From positions 9,062,215 to 9,126,214 of the forward strand of contig OW028574.1 in the NCBI GenBank assembly GCA_932294295.1: 64,000 nucleotides of DNA. The letters run 5' to 3'. The DNA is from Alitta virens. Taxonomy: Eukaryota > Annelida > Polychaeta > Phyllodocida > Nereididae. Positions 31,665-44,400 of the stretch are shown in pieces. Under the pieces are notes generated by a model. The model searched no databases. It was not told the origin of the DNA and saw only the letters and a program-made list of their open reading frames with translations. A program made the translations under genes and the position numbers. The stretch's first letter is position 1, and each line of letters opens with the position of its first letter.

Positions 31665-32330
31665 ATGTATTATCTCCGGTTACATGCTTACACTGGGCAC
31701 TACACACCAATAAATGACTGACTTGAAGTCACTTGATATGTACACAGACGTCAAAGTGGTCTTACGTCTTGTATCTGTGGTCTACTCCCCAGGGAGTTGA
31801 AAAAGGCTCAAGCTAGAACAGGCCTGCCAAGGGTGTAAATTGTAATGTAAATTATGAGTCTGGTAAGAGCATATAGGCCTAATCTAGTCCTACAAACTGC
31901 TTCACCACTATCGGCGTGCTTGCAAATGACAGCAATGTTTCGGTATAGGCTTAATGCGGTATTGTTTATAGGTGAAATTACGGTTGCAATATGGCCTTAA
32001 ATGTGCCGTAGTTGTACGGGCTATGGTCATAAAATACACTTTTGTACTATCGATCCAAAAGGTGAAATCCTGTTAACTCATATTTCATTTCTTAAATGTT
32101 GCATCCATAATGAAAGTAGTAGTGTTACGATTTAAAAAACAAAACCGCCAGTATCTGTGTAGGGCTACACATCTATAGGCCTGGTCTATATTAGTAGACA
32201 GTAGGCCTATCTGCAGATGATATTGAACTGGTGTATCTTTTGCAGGCCTACCAAAGGCACCAACATTATAAACAACGGGATTCTATCAATTTGAGGAGGT
32301 CATAAATATAATAACTCAACTGCCTTGTGG

Positions 32331-33285
32331 TACAGTTAGTTTCATTAAAAATGGCCAGATAAATTGAACCTAAACAATGTTAGACAGTTTCTGCTGTACG
32401 ATTCTATGTGCCACTGAGTGGAACTGTCTGGCTATAGCTGGCTACTCAAAGCCAGAACTAAAGGTACATGAGCAGCATTTGCTGCATAAGTTGAGACTTA
32501 CGCATATTTGTAATTTTTTTGTTGAAAAGATGCATGTCTATTGTACATACATATTTATGATATATTAGATAAATTTCTTACATTTACCAAGGTTTATATT
32601 TGTTCAGTGGTTGTAGGTGTAAGCCAACTATAAGTGGGTGGGTGATTAGGGCTTTACTCCCTGTATTTCTGCACCAGTTGGGCTAATTAGGACAGGCAGA
32701 GACCATGGCAATGAGACGAAGGATGAAACAGCCATCCAACTTAGGCGCGACCGGAATCGAAACCCAGGACCCAGCAGTTGGAAGCCCAGAGCGCTACCTC
32801 TGAGCTAGGCCCCCACCTAAGCCAACTATAAGCTAGAAGCGGCTGGCTATAGCTAGAGCCAGGAATAGGTTTTAGTTTAAAATTTATTCAGGATCAACAC
32901 ATGCATTCACAATATACATAAATAACTTTCAATAGTATTACACTAATAGGGGAGTGGTGCCACTAGCTGATAGCTGTGTTGGCTGTCCCATTTAACATAA
33001 TAAATACAATGTTTAAGAAAATACCTTCACCAGAAAAGAGAAATAAATGGATTAATAAAAAATATAAAAATTAAGAGAAAAAAAAAAAGAGTATAGAATG
33101 ACTCTAAGGCAGTACGGTGACATTGAGTCCTATTTAGGAGAGGGTAATAACTTGAACTGGTTCTGAGTCGAACTGCAGCATCCGTTATTACGCTATTTTT
33201 GGTGATGATTGTGGATGAACTGATGATTATTGCTTTCAGGTTGCTACAGCTGTCTAGAGTCGACCATATTATTAAACTAACTGTA
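32331..33285. mobile_element. TA-flanked MITE interrupted by later insertions
   Basis: The ends TACAGTTAGTTTCATTAA and TTAAACTAACTGTA are inverted repeats with TA at each tip, as in Tc1/mariner-derived MITEs. A related 366-bp copy lies at 63595-63960 in the opposite orientation. This copy is longer because SINE-1 (32635-32817) and about 360 bp of AT-rich sequence (about 32872-33240) are inserted. Confidence 0.7.
32635..32817 (-). mobile_element. SINE-1 copy
   Basis: A perfect 15-bp duplication, TAAGCCAACTATAAG, lies at 32620-32634 and 32818-32832. It is full length, with the tRNA-like head at the right and a GTGGGTGGG tail at the left. Confidence 0.93.
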
Positions 33286-33586
33286 AGATAATGGTCTCAT
33301 TTCATAACTGGGCTTGTTAGTACATATCAGTGGGGTAGGTCAACGCCCATATTTGTTTACATAAAAGCAAGTTGTAGCTTGCTGCTTGCTGAACCCAATT
33401 ATGGATATGGCTTTGCATGCGAATCTCTCCAGGCTATTAGGGAGGCTGGTGAAAATGTACAAGTCATGCAATGACCTTGTTGTGTTATATACAACAGTAT
33501 ATAGCTATCCTATAGAACTTTAATAATGTACATTCATATTGCAAAATTTTTTTGCTATTGACATTGTAACAATTATGTGTTTGAGG

Positions 33587-33637
33587 GAGCAATTGGTCAG
33601 TCAAGTGTAGAGCAATTGGTCAGTCAAGTGTAGCATG
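33587..33637. repeat. 25-bp tandem duplication
   Basis: GAGCAATTGGTCAGTCAAGT plus five bases is repeated twice head to tail. Confidence 0.85.
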
Positions 33638-33669
33638 CAGACCTGTACACTAGAATGTGACTCTTATAA

Positions 33670-34452
33670 GGGTCATTCCACAGAAACGGTGCACCCCCTC
33701 CTTTTCCTCAACTTTCAAATGTGGTTATAACATACAAAATGGTTTTAATAATATTAATGTGGTATGGGATGGACAGACCAATGTTAAGATATAATTACAC
33801 ACAAGAAATGTTTGCAGGAGTCTGTCACAACTGATATTTTGACTTTTTTTGCAGTAAAAGGACGTAAAAAAAGGGCATGTACCTCATTTTATATATCTCG
33901 TTACCCTGCTCAATGAATGTAAGTTGAAAATTATTTATGATATTCACATATAGATATAATCATAAGATTTGAATTTTCAACTGGCAAAGAAAATTGTGAA
34001 ATATTTTCAGTTTCAGTAACATTATCCATTTGTTTAATTTTATCCACAGAATCAATGTAACTCCTGTTACCATGGTATAAAAATGACTATAAATGAAAAA
34101 CAAAAATTGTTAGGTGTGTGCACTTTTCAAGAGATGAAACCACTGATATATGGGATTTTGTGATGTCTGCTTATCTTACACATTTCGAATAAAAAAAATT
34201 CAATATTTAAAGAAAAGAGCTTGTTTTTGTCAATCCTGTTACTGTCCTTCCTGTTACCGTAATGGCTGACATAACAGGTCACATGACCAACCAATTAAAT
34301 ATAAAAGATGAAAAATGTTTTGTTGTCATATATATATATATGTTACAACACAGAAATGTATGAAAATTCATGATTTTGATGGATTTTGAAAGATTGTAAA
34401 TTTCATTTTTTTGCACCTGAAATGCCAAAAGTGCATTACTGTGGAATGACCC
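33670..34452. mobile_element. Non-autonomous DNA transposon with ATAA duplication
   Basis: The ends GGGTCATTCCACAG / CTGTGGAATGACCC are perfect 14-bp inverted repeats. They are flanked by ATAA at 33666-33669 and 34453-34456. The element is 783 bp, AT-rich and has no ORF of note. Superfamily not assigned. Confidence 0.75.
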
Positions 34453-34985
34453 ATAATTGGGACTCACAAGTGAACCTGAATGGCGTTTCAGGGCATGCAA
34501 ACCTTCCATCTCCTTCTTTTAATATAGACGCACTTACCCTAATGAATTCGTATTGGTTTTAAGGAAAACAAAATCTGTGTGATATTTACAGTGCTCAAAC
34601 GCCATAAATAGTTGAAGCTGTGTCATGTCAGCGATTTGCCCTGAAGAAGATCATGATTTTGCATGTTCACAATTTGCATGCACTTGTAGAGCTGAAGGCA
34701 TGTGACCTGGTGAGGGTACACAGAAGTGTATTGCTCTGTACTTCAAAATCACTCTATTTCTAAAAAAAATGATTTTTTTTTTTGTAAGTGTCAGATTGAT
34801 GTATTTGAATATGAGTACTGATAGGCCTAACTGTAAGATCATATGAAATTCTGATTGAGTGTACTGTCCATGGTAAATCACCTAGATCTAATCAGAATTA
34901 GAATCAGTTTATTTCTAGAATAATCTCTGGTGCTATAGGTTCCTACATCTTAAAATATCCTGAACCTTTATCCTATTTTACGGTG

Positions 34986-35347
34986 GCTGGGAGGGGACAT
35001 GGTAATTTTGTTTTATATCTAGTTCTAACGAGATAACATCTTGATGTCATCTCATTCCAACGAGATAATATCTCGTTCTAACGACTTAGTATCTCGTTCT
35101 AACGAGATTGTTGCTCGTTCTAACAAGATAACATTTCGTTCTAACAAGATAACATTTCATTCTAACGAGAAAATAGCCTATAGGCCTATCATTCTTCTGG
35201 ACGTTGTAGCTCGGCAACCAGAACACTGCTTAACTGAGTGTATTATCTCGTTTGAACGAGATATTATCTCGTTTGGACAAGACAGTTTTTCGTTGGGACA
35301 AGATCTTCACAGAACGAGATAAATAAAAGTCCATGTCCCCTCCCAGC
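34986..35347. mobile_element. Fold-back element built of ATCTCGTT/AACGAGAT palindromes
   Basis: It has 17-bp perfect inverted ends, GCTGGGAGGGGACATGG (34986-35002) and its complement (35331-35347). The interior is arrays of TATCTCGTTCTAACGAGATA-like units, each itself palindromic, at 35023-35172 and 35240-35325. An ORF through the array is an artefact. No target duplication was found. Confidence 0.65.
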
Positions 35348-35559
35348 AATCGTACTATTTATAACACACTTGACAATAACTTCCATATTTACCATAAACT
35401 CTATTACTTCTGGTTTCAGCACATCAGAGTCAATAGCATCGATCAGATGATATGAAACTTACATGAAAGCTGCTCACGTGATTTCATTACACTACGTCCT
35501 GATCCACATCATAAATGACATCACCTGATCGTCCCCCCCCCCCTCTTCCACCTCCCCTG

Positions 35560-35815
35560 TGCGGCGCGTCGAGTACACATTATGTTCAGCAGACGATCTC
35601 CATCCATTCTCTAGGCGCTCAAGCCTTCTTTGTCGCGCCGCGCCGTCATGGCTGCAGCTGCACGTGGCAGGTTCACTGCTCCAATGGAACGTTTGCAGAC
35701 GGTTTTCTTGTAAGTGTTCGTATTCGACGACATTACGTCGCTATTTGACATATGAAGAAAGAGACTCACGCATCAACATGATAACCAACCTCACCAAAGT
35801 GTTTCATAAATCCGG
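35560..35815 (+). other. Candidate 5' exon of the CD36-like gene
   Basis: This is a locally GC-rich patch ending in AAATCCG with a GTAAGT donor at 35816. Splicing to the 38463 acceptor would keep one frame open from MITNLTKVFHKS into SQVTV and the ATG at 38480. A second donor (TTCTT then GTAAGT) lies just upstream near 35708. It is either a 5' UTR exon or a short N-terminal extension. Transcript data would decide. Confidence 0.35.
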
Positions 35816-35856
35816 TAAGTCACTTCAGAAAAAGTATTAAATAATACTATTTGTAA

Positions 35857-35897
35857 TGGGGGGGGGGGGGGGCGGCAATTGCCCCCCCCCCCCCCAC
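35857..35897. repeat. Poly-G / poly-C inverted run
   Basis: About 16 G, then GCGGCAATTGC, then about 15 C. It forms a perfect hairpin and probably marks the end of a transposon remnant (...CCACCTCCTACGCCTATG). Confidence 0.7.
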
Positions 35898-36677
35898 CTC
35901 CTACGCCTATGTGAAAAACTAATATTTATATTATTTATTGTAAATTAAAACTAAATTGTTGTGCTAAAGTAGGTATGTAATGGGGAAAAATATCATGAGA
36001 CAAAAAGGCAGTATTGATTTATATCATTATTTTAATGTGAAAATTTGACAGACATTGCACCTTTAACATTTTCGTTGGTTATACAAGAACAATACAAAAG
36101 GTCACGTGGTGGAGTATAATGTAAGGTTCATTTGGAATCAGGTTTTTCGTGCAGGACATGGCACTGAAAATGTGTTGAACGATATGAGTGCATTTGTATA
36201 GGCATGGAGTCACTAGAGACTCCATGGTATAGGGGACATAAGCCTATATTTATACAGTTCTTCACCGAGAGTGTCCTAACAAGTAGTTCTTAGTCAAATG
36301 ATTTTCAGTGAATAGGACAAACACTATGACCGCAGTATAGACATAAAGTATGTTTAGTAAAAATTTCATTAATTTGGAATACCATACATTTAATTAAATA
36401 AATGCTTAACATGACAAACCGTTTAATTTAGTGCTCCTTTCCTGAAATTTAAGCAATAAAGTTTGAATTCAAACGATAGATGGTAGCAGATATGAACCAA
36501 TGAAAGTATGACAATATAAAAGTGCTATGTTTTATTTATATTTTGTTCAGGATGTTGAATCAGGTGGTTCTGCAATACCCTTTAAAGGATTTTATGACAG
36601 ATGATGTGTTAACTATTAGGCCTAAATTAATTATCTATACCATAAGTCCTTTAACTTCTTGGTAAGCAGTAAATGGA

Positions 36678-37045
36678 ATGGTGTTGGTGGTGGATTAGGG
36701 CTTTACGTCCTGTATTTCTGCACCTGATGGGCTAATTAGGTAGGGACCATGGCAATGAAACAAAGGATGAAACAGCCATCCAACATTGGCACGACTGGGA
36801 ATTGAACCCAAGTGGGTGGGTGATTAGGGCTTTACGTCCTGTATTTCTGCACCAGTTGGGCTAATTAGGAAAGGTAGAGGCCATGGCAATGAGATGAAGG
36901 ATGAAACAGCCATCCAACTTAGTAACACGGGACCAAGCGGTTGAAAGCCCAGAGCGCTACCTCTGAGCTAGGCCCCCGCCCGAATTGAACCCGGGACCCA
37001 GTGGTTGGAAGCCCAGCACACTACCACTGGCTAGGCCCCCACCCC
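36678..37045 (-). mobile_element. SINE-1 copy (outer of a nested pair)
   Basis: A perfect 14-bp duplication, AAGCAGTAAATGGA, lies at 36664-36677 and 37046-37059. It is split by the younger SINE-1 at 36810-36981. Its tRNA-like head (to the right of 36993) is slightly decayed. Confidence 0.9.
36810..36981 (-). mobile_element. SINE-1 copy (inner of a nested pair)
   Basis: An 11-bp duplication, GAATTGAACCC, lies at 36799-36809 and 36982-36992. The target is the B-box of the outer SINE, so the insertion broke that element's pol III promoter. Confidence 0.9.
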
Positions 37046-37059
37046 AAGCAGTAAATGGA

Positions 37060-38462
37060 AATCAACCTATTTAACAATGAAAGATAAATCATTATGCCAA
37101 GATCTTTTTTCTCTCGAAGGTCTCCTGCAATCCTTGGGAACAAGTTTGAACATGATTAAAAATGACCTAATTACTAAGTCCGTCCTTCATAGGATCACCC
37201 CCATGCATCTTTTTTTAGCTTAGATTTTCCTTTTAATTGCCAAAATTTATTCTTATACTAAATACAAGTCCCAACTTGGTAGTTGATTATTTCTCAGTTG
37301 GCACTGAATGATTGTTACATTTTAATCGACTGATAGCTTTCAGCGAATGTTCACTGTTTTAAACGTGTCGATTTTAAAATTAAAATAAAATAAATTTATC
37401 TTATCGCTTTGTTTGTCACATTGAGGAGTTTTTATTTGTGAACAGCAGTTAATTAAATCAACTACTCTAGGTAAATTCTGTGATTTAGAGTACAGTTGGA
37501 CTTCCTATTCAACACATCCTAATATGAGACCAACAAGTGAAGCACCAGGCCCAGGTAACATGCAGACGGGGGCCAACGTCAGTTTGTTTGGCAACAATGC
37601 AATTAGACTTCGGGCCAACCCTTGGCAATCAAGCTTTAAATGTTGAACAGTTGAAGTCTGATGAAGAAGTGTGTATATGCCCAACTGAGGCCCAAAAGTG
37701 GCGTTCAATCATTAATTAATTGCATTCGGTATTCTGTATACATGTATGTAAATTGTATATAATTGTACAGAAATGATGCATGACCTCAATGTTGTTTATA
37801 GACCAACAGTGATGCAATTTATGGGCCCAACATTAATTATACTGGCGTGATATTAACATCCCAGATAGCATTCCAAATCAGAACGACATCAGCGCGACGT
37901 CAGCGATGTTAATACGATGTTGTAAGGACGTTGGCCAACATGGAAACGATGCTTGGCCGATTTGGAATGCTATCTGGGATTGTGCCAACATTAGACCATC
38001 GTAGGCACAGCACTGGCTGCTTACATTGGGCCAGTTGCCGATATGCAAATTGACATTGAATCGATGTTGGTAGCTCACATTAGCCCAACAGAATCACATA
38101 CATTGGCCCAATGTCGGCCCAACATCAGCATTATATCTGGAAGGACAGTCTTAATGATGATGTTCTATTTTACTCCAAGCTTATTCTGAGTTGACATCAG
38201 CAGTAAGCTAATGGTTCAATAAGATCATTAATTTTGCCACCTGTAAAAGAACAATGAACATGCAGGAATGAACTGAACCTCTCCAACTACAGCAGACATT
38301 GGCCCCACCCATGCAGACTTTTGTCTAGAAAGCTAATGTCTCCTAATGTTTCTTAGATATGCCTACTAATGCTTTATGTCAAGCAAGTTTACGATGCATT
38401 GCTAAGGGTTGATGGGTGGGTGTCCGTTATTCTCATTTCTCAAGATTGTTTTTTTTTTGCAG
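37060..38462. other. Non-coding sequence upstream of the CD36-like start exon
   Basis: No exon is seen. From 37550 to 38150 there are many degenerate GGCCCAACAT/TTGGCCAA units like those at 28530-29040, with the hairpin MITE at 37858-37980 among them. Confidence 0.5.
37858..37980. mobile_element. 123-bp hairpin MITE
   Basis: It has 22-bp perfect inverted ends (ATCCCAGATAGCATTCCAAA... and its complement), with GACATCAGCGCGACGTCAGC-like repeats between them. No clear target duplication. Confidence 0.65.
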
Positions 38463-38479
38463 ATTCTCAAGTGACCGTC

Positions 38480-41400
38480 ATGGCCAATAACATCCGGGGC
38501 AGAGCGCCCTCTTCCACAGCAGACGACCATCACGTGACCAATGATGACGTCGTCATTTCCACCATTCCCTCCAAGAGGGTGTTCGGCATTGGCATCATCG
38601 CCATAGGCCTCTTGGTGCTTTCTATTGCTCTCATCCTGGGCTTTCAATTTCCTGTCCACGTCTTTGAGAAAACTATCGACCACCTGTGTATACTGTCGTC
38701 TGCTCACCCCGAGTACAGAATATGGGTCAGTGTACTTCGTTATAAATAGCAATAGCAGTAAAGAGGTCAATTTGGTGCGCCCAAGAAATAAGGCATTGGG
38801 TGGATTAGTGGTTTAAATGATTCCGCCACTTCCTCTGAGGTCCTAGGTTCAATTTACACTTGGGTGACAATGAACTAACTCTTTACCATTATCTTGAATA
38901 TATATGATGTGTTTTTAAGTCCTATCACAAAATCATATAGTTTATAATGAGGAGCTTCAACAAGTTAAAGAGAGTTGTATGAATTTGGCAACTTTCAGTC
39001 AAAACCGAAACCTCCAATGATGAATTGTCAGTCTGCAGTCAAACTTTTCGAGAATGAGTCTTTCTCAATTTCCGGAAGCAGATCTCAGGTGTGATTAGAG
39101 TTGGAATTTATTTGCTCAATACTGTGTGCTTCATCACTTGGTCAGCGACTCGAACCCCTCAAACTTATTCCGTTGAAAGTTGACCTTGCACTGACCTTTT
39201 CAAAGTACATTAGTAAATATGTAAAATGGAGTGGACTCCAAACCTTATCATGTCATCCTTACGTCTACCTCGAGCAGCTGGTCATGTAAGCTTTAAGCCT
39301 CAGATCCAGTAGCATTGAGACATTGCCTTTACAGAAAAGTGAACTGACCTCAGAAATCGGTTCTAACCTGACAAATGTGTTATGAACCCTGAAACTGCCC
39401 ATGAGTAAAATGTTAAAATGTTTCCTGGCAAAATGCCTGAAACCTATTTACATAAATGCTTGATGTGAACAAGTTTCACTCATTGCCCTGAGCTAAAGGC
39501 TTTATATGAGCTTATCATTATTGATTTGAAGATAAGCATCATTGGCAACCTGCTGAAAGCTATCAAATGATCTTGAGGTTTACAGGTGCATTTGCTTGGG
39601 GAGACTAAAACTGCTCAGAGTATTTCCGTATTGATTTAGTAAAGTTTTATGTGCTCCTGAAAGGTATAACGAGTTGAACGACTGCTGGTTTGTGTGGTCC
39701 ATGAGCCAGATTTATCACTCATAGTGTGGTTGTACATGTGTACGTGGACACGGCGAGTTAAGGGGGTTTCACACATAGCCGGATCAGACGCAGGAGCGTC
39801 CCGGAGGTCAACTCCGTAATACTCCCGCATACTCCGGGGAAAGGCGTATAGACATCTTGTTCATGTCCGGGAGTGTCCGGCATTGTCCGGCATGGTCCGG
39901 TATCTCCGGGGGACTCCGGCAAAAAAATTAAACATGTTTAATTTTTCATGCCGGAGATCCCGGAATAGTGAAATCCGTGTTGGGCCGTGTAGATCCGTGT
40001 AGACTCCCAGTAGACTCCGTCGATCTCCGGGGACCTCCGTATTGACACCGAAAGACTTCGTGTGATCTCCGGCTAAGTCCGGCGTCAACCGGGCGTGAAA
40101 AGTACGCTCCGGAGAGCACAAGGAGCAACTCGGTTCCACACGAGTGAACTAGGACCAACACGGAGTCTAAACGGAGTGAACAGGGAGAGCGGGTTTACAT
40201 GTCATTTGCTTGACCCGGTTAACTCCGTTATGTACACGGTGTCACACGAGATCAATGCGGACATACAGGAGTGAACTGGGTGTCAAGACGGAGTTAATTA
40301 AACTGACACGGAGTGAGTACGGATGCCTGAGTATATATACAACCGCCGTCTTTGGAGAAGCATCATTCCACCGCCCGCCGTTCATCGTTGATCATCGAAG
40401 TAATTCATTTATCATCCACCATTTCTTCTGGATATTACCTTCTGGATTGCTGCTGCTGCTACTGCCGTTTCTTGAATTAACCACCATGCCACCTAGGACA
40501 CGAAAGGGGAGGCCTGGCAAGAAGACTGTTGTCCAAGAGGAACCTGCACCACCTGCTGCTGTTGAAGAAGATGTAGCCAGTAATACCTCTTCAAGACCGC
40601 AAAGTCCACAAGGCATGCCAGATTTACCTGGGCCAGTTGTACCTGCTGCACCTGCAGTACCTCCTACTGCAGCTCCACCCCCACCTGCAGCAAGAGCGAA
40701 GAGGCAGAAAAAGGAAGCCCTGAACCTCACAGAAGACCAGGAACAAGATGTGGCCGACTGGTACCGGTCCCAGGAGATGTTGTATAACCGGCGGCTTGCT
40801 CAATACAAGCGGATAGACATAAAATCGCGAATGCTAGACCAGAAGGCGAAGGAGCTGGATTGTACTGGGCAGCAGCTGAAAACTTGGATAGACTCAATGC
40901 GCACTGCAGTTGGGAAGCTCACGGATCCAACCAAGAAGCCTTCTGGTGGGGCAGCTAGAATCCTGACAGACCGGGACAACTGGATAATGGAGAATTTCGG
41001 CTACCTCGAACGCCACATCAAGAGGGTTGATGCTGGGAAGAGAAAGAAAGGTGGGCAGCTTTCCCAGAGCTTATCAGCCAAAACTCCAACCAGCAGCAAC
41101 AGACCTACCACTGAGGATGACACGTCTGAAGCTGAGGAGGTCATTGTCGATAGTTCGGATGATGGTGGCAGGGATTCCGATACAAGCAGGTCCAAGGGTG
41201 GGCCTTACAAGGGCGACAGCAGCAGCAGCACGAGGAAGATGGGGGCCCCTCCTCCAAGCAAGAAGACGTCCAGACGTCAGCCTCGTCATCATCATGACTG
41301 TGATGCATCCAGCCTTGCAGCTAGTGGAGATGGAATTGCTACACAAGCTGTCACTCAAGTAAGTATACTGCTTCAGTTGCCATGATAATCAAGATAATCG

Positions 41401-44400
41401 TATTGTAATGTTGCAGTTTAAAGTTGTAATTGTAATCTTGCATTTTAAAGTTGTAGCTTTTCCATAGTAGAAAGTGGTAGCTTTGTTTCTTGGCACTTCC
41501 AGTGTTCACTGTATGGTGATGTGTCTTTTCAGTACATTGTCAATAATGCACATGCTATTGCAGTTGCCATGTGACTTACTCTAATGTTGTGTTTTTTCCT
41601 ATTTCCAGCTGATTGAAAAAGCCACCCATCTGCAGAGGGACATGCACAGCAAGTTGAGTCAGCCGACAGACTCAGGCAGCTTGTCCAAGAGGGTCTTCAC
41701 GGACATGATCTACCACGAGGTGATGCAGATGGACACCGAGACTTGGTGGGATTACCAGGCCCAAACCTTAAACAGCCTGATGCAGTTTAAGCAGGCGTAT
41801 CGTCGCAAGCGCCAGCAGCAACAGCAACAGCAGCAGCAACAGCAACTGCAACAGCAACAGCAGTATCATCAGTTTCTGCCTCCTGTCCCTCAGCAGCATC
41901 AGCAGCAGTTCGTCCTCCCTGCTCCTACAGCCAGTTCATCCGGTCCTCCTGTGCAGATGTTCCCTCATCATCAGCATTCATCCAGCCCTGCTGCCCAGAT
42001 GTTCGCACAGCATTCATCCAGCCCTGCTGCCCAGATGTTCGCACAGCATTCATCCAGCCCTGCTGCCCGGATGTTCGCTACTCCATCCGGCCCTTCGCCC
42101 CAGCCTCTCGTGTCGGCTGCCCCTTCTTCTTCGTCTGTGCCTGCACCGACCCCCCCTCCTGCGCCATCTTCTACCATTATCAGTCAGGCCTGGTTGACTT
42201 CAGGTCCTTCTCATGGTCGTCCTTCCATGTCACCACAGGATTGCAGCACGCCTCAGGATGTTTCGCTCACCAGCTACTTGTTGAACACTAGTGTGGGGGG
42301 AATGGTTGGTGGTGATGACCATAACTCCTCCTTTTCGGTGCCCACGCCTCCAACTACCACAACCGAGTAATGTTGAGCTGAAAATGAACAATGAACTTTA
42401 TTGAAATGAACAATGAACTGTTATTACTTATGTTTGCATGTGAACTGTATACCGATGAAGTTAAATGTAATGAACACTGTAAACTGTATTACATGACAAT
42501 AATTAAATGATGTGTATTTTTTGCACTTGTGTGCTGCAGAAGTCTGAAGTTTGCTATTAATTAAATGTTGAAACTTACATCATTCGTGTTGTTTTCAAAT
42601 CTTGTCTTGCTGCCATGGTACACTCCCAGCTGCTGAGTTCACGTAGCTGACCAAGTATTGCCGCATTTCCTTGGCTGCTCTGTTGGTGTTGCCTCTGAAC
42701 ACATGTCCCATGTCTGGTAGATTGACAGCATTCTCCCTCCATGCACCTGGGATGATCTCATGGATGTCTGCATTTTCCTGGTCCACAGCATTCACTTGAG
42801 CAGTTGGATATCTCACCCTCAGTAGGTTGTGCAACACACAGCAAGCAAGAGTTATGGTACACACTCTGTCAGGACTTTGAGGCATTGTTGTGAGGAGACA
42901 CCTGAACCTGGCAGCCAAAAGTCCAAATGCATTCTCTACCACCCGTCTAGCTCTAGAAAGTCTGTAGTTGAAGATTCTGTCTTCCATGGTCATGTTCCTG
43001 TGAGGCAGAGGCTTCATCATCCAAGTCTGCAGTCCAAAGGCATCATCCCCAACTATGAAGTAAGGCACTGGTTGGTCATCATTAGGCAGGTTATCTGGTT
43101 CAGGTAATCCAATGTTCCCACTTTCTAGCGCTTCCTTCAATTCTGTCTGGCTAAACACTCCAGCATCTGAGCCTGATCCACTGGCACCAATGTCAACGTA
43201 GAGGAACTTGTATTCAGCATCAACTACAGCCAGTAGGACAATAGAGAAAAATCCCTTGTAGTTGTAGAACAGGGATCCAGACTTGGCAGGACATCTGATG
43301 GCAACGTGCTTCCCATCAATGGCGCCGACACAGTGGGGGAAGTTCCATCTGTTGTAGAATCCATTGGCAACTGCTTTCCAGGCTTCTGGAGTTACAGGAC
43401 ACTGCATGACTTCTGCTGAGTACTCGTCTATGATGGCCTGGCAGACTTCGATGACCAGGATAGAAATGGTATTGAAGGCTACCCTAAATCCATACTGCAG
43501 AGACTTGTAGCTGTTGCCCGTACCCAGGTAGCGCAAGGTAATAGCCAGTTTCAATCCAGGTTCAAGGGCCCTCCTCCAAAAGGTATCCTGCTTTGTAATC
43601 CTAGGTCCCACTCTGGCAAGAACTTCATGGAATAAGTCAGGCTCCATCCTCATGAAATTCTTGAAGCCACCCACATCTTCTGCAGTCAATTCAGCCATCA
43701 GTTTTTCATACTGCCCATAAAGAGGTCTTCTTAGCAGCCAAGGTCGCACCCACATTTGCCTTCTTCTTCTTCGTCTTGGTGCAGCAGGAGCATTTTCTAA
43801 TAGGTCATCTTCATCAGTTGATGTTGTGGCCCTCACTGCATCATCTTGCAGTTTGTGTTCTTCTTGCAGAATTATATCATTAGCAGCAGTCAATAGCTGG
43901 ACTTGCATGTCCATGCACTTTAAATCCAATTCCACCCTGTCGTAGTGTGATAAAGACATATCCAATTTTTTCTGTAGTAGCAGCAACACCTTTGCAGTAT
44001 GGTAGTCCGAAGTGGAATGATGGACAGTGGAACGCAGCCAGTTTAAATACCAATTTCAGAGCGATCCGGGTGAAAACCGCTTAACTCCGTAGTGATATCG
44101 TAGTAAGGTCGTGTAACGATCGGGTATATCCGTGAAGGCCCCGTGTAACATCCGGTTCACTCCGGCACAGTCGTGTTACCTCCGGCTACAACCGTGGCTC
44201 ATGCCTTGTTTAACCGTGCTCCTCCGTACATATCCTTGTAGCACCCGTACACATCCGTGTCATGACCGTGTTGCTCCTTGTTGTCTCCGTCTTGCCTTCG
44301 TGTCCACACCGCCCAATTATTTGTTTTTGTTTACATTTCTAACTTTTTCGCCCGGACCGCCCCGGACTTGACGAAATTTCATTCCGGGACGCTCCTGCGT

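Noticed and set aside
35041..35322. ORF of repeated SNEIIARSNK-like peptides
   Set aside because: It is a reading of the palindromic ATCTCGTT array inside a fold-back element.
28530..38150. GGCCCAATG/GGCCAACAT degenerate repeats at 28530-29040 and 37550-38150 as one dispersed gene family
   Set aside because: They have no ORF. They look like decayed transposon interiors, and I could not define ends.
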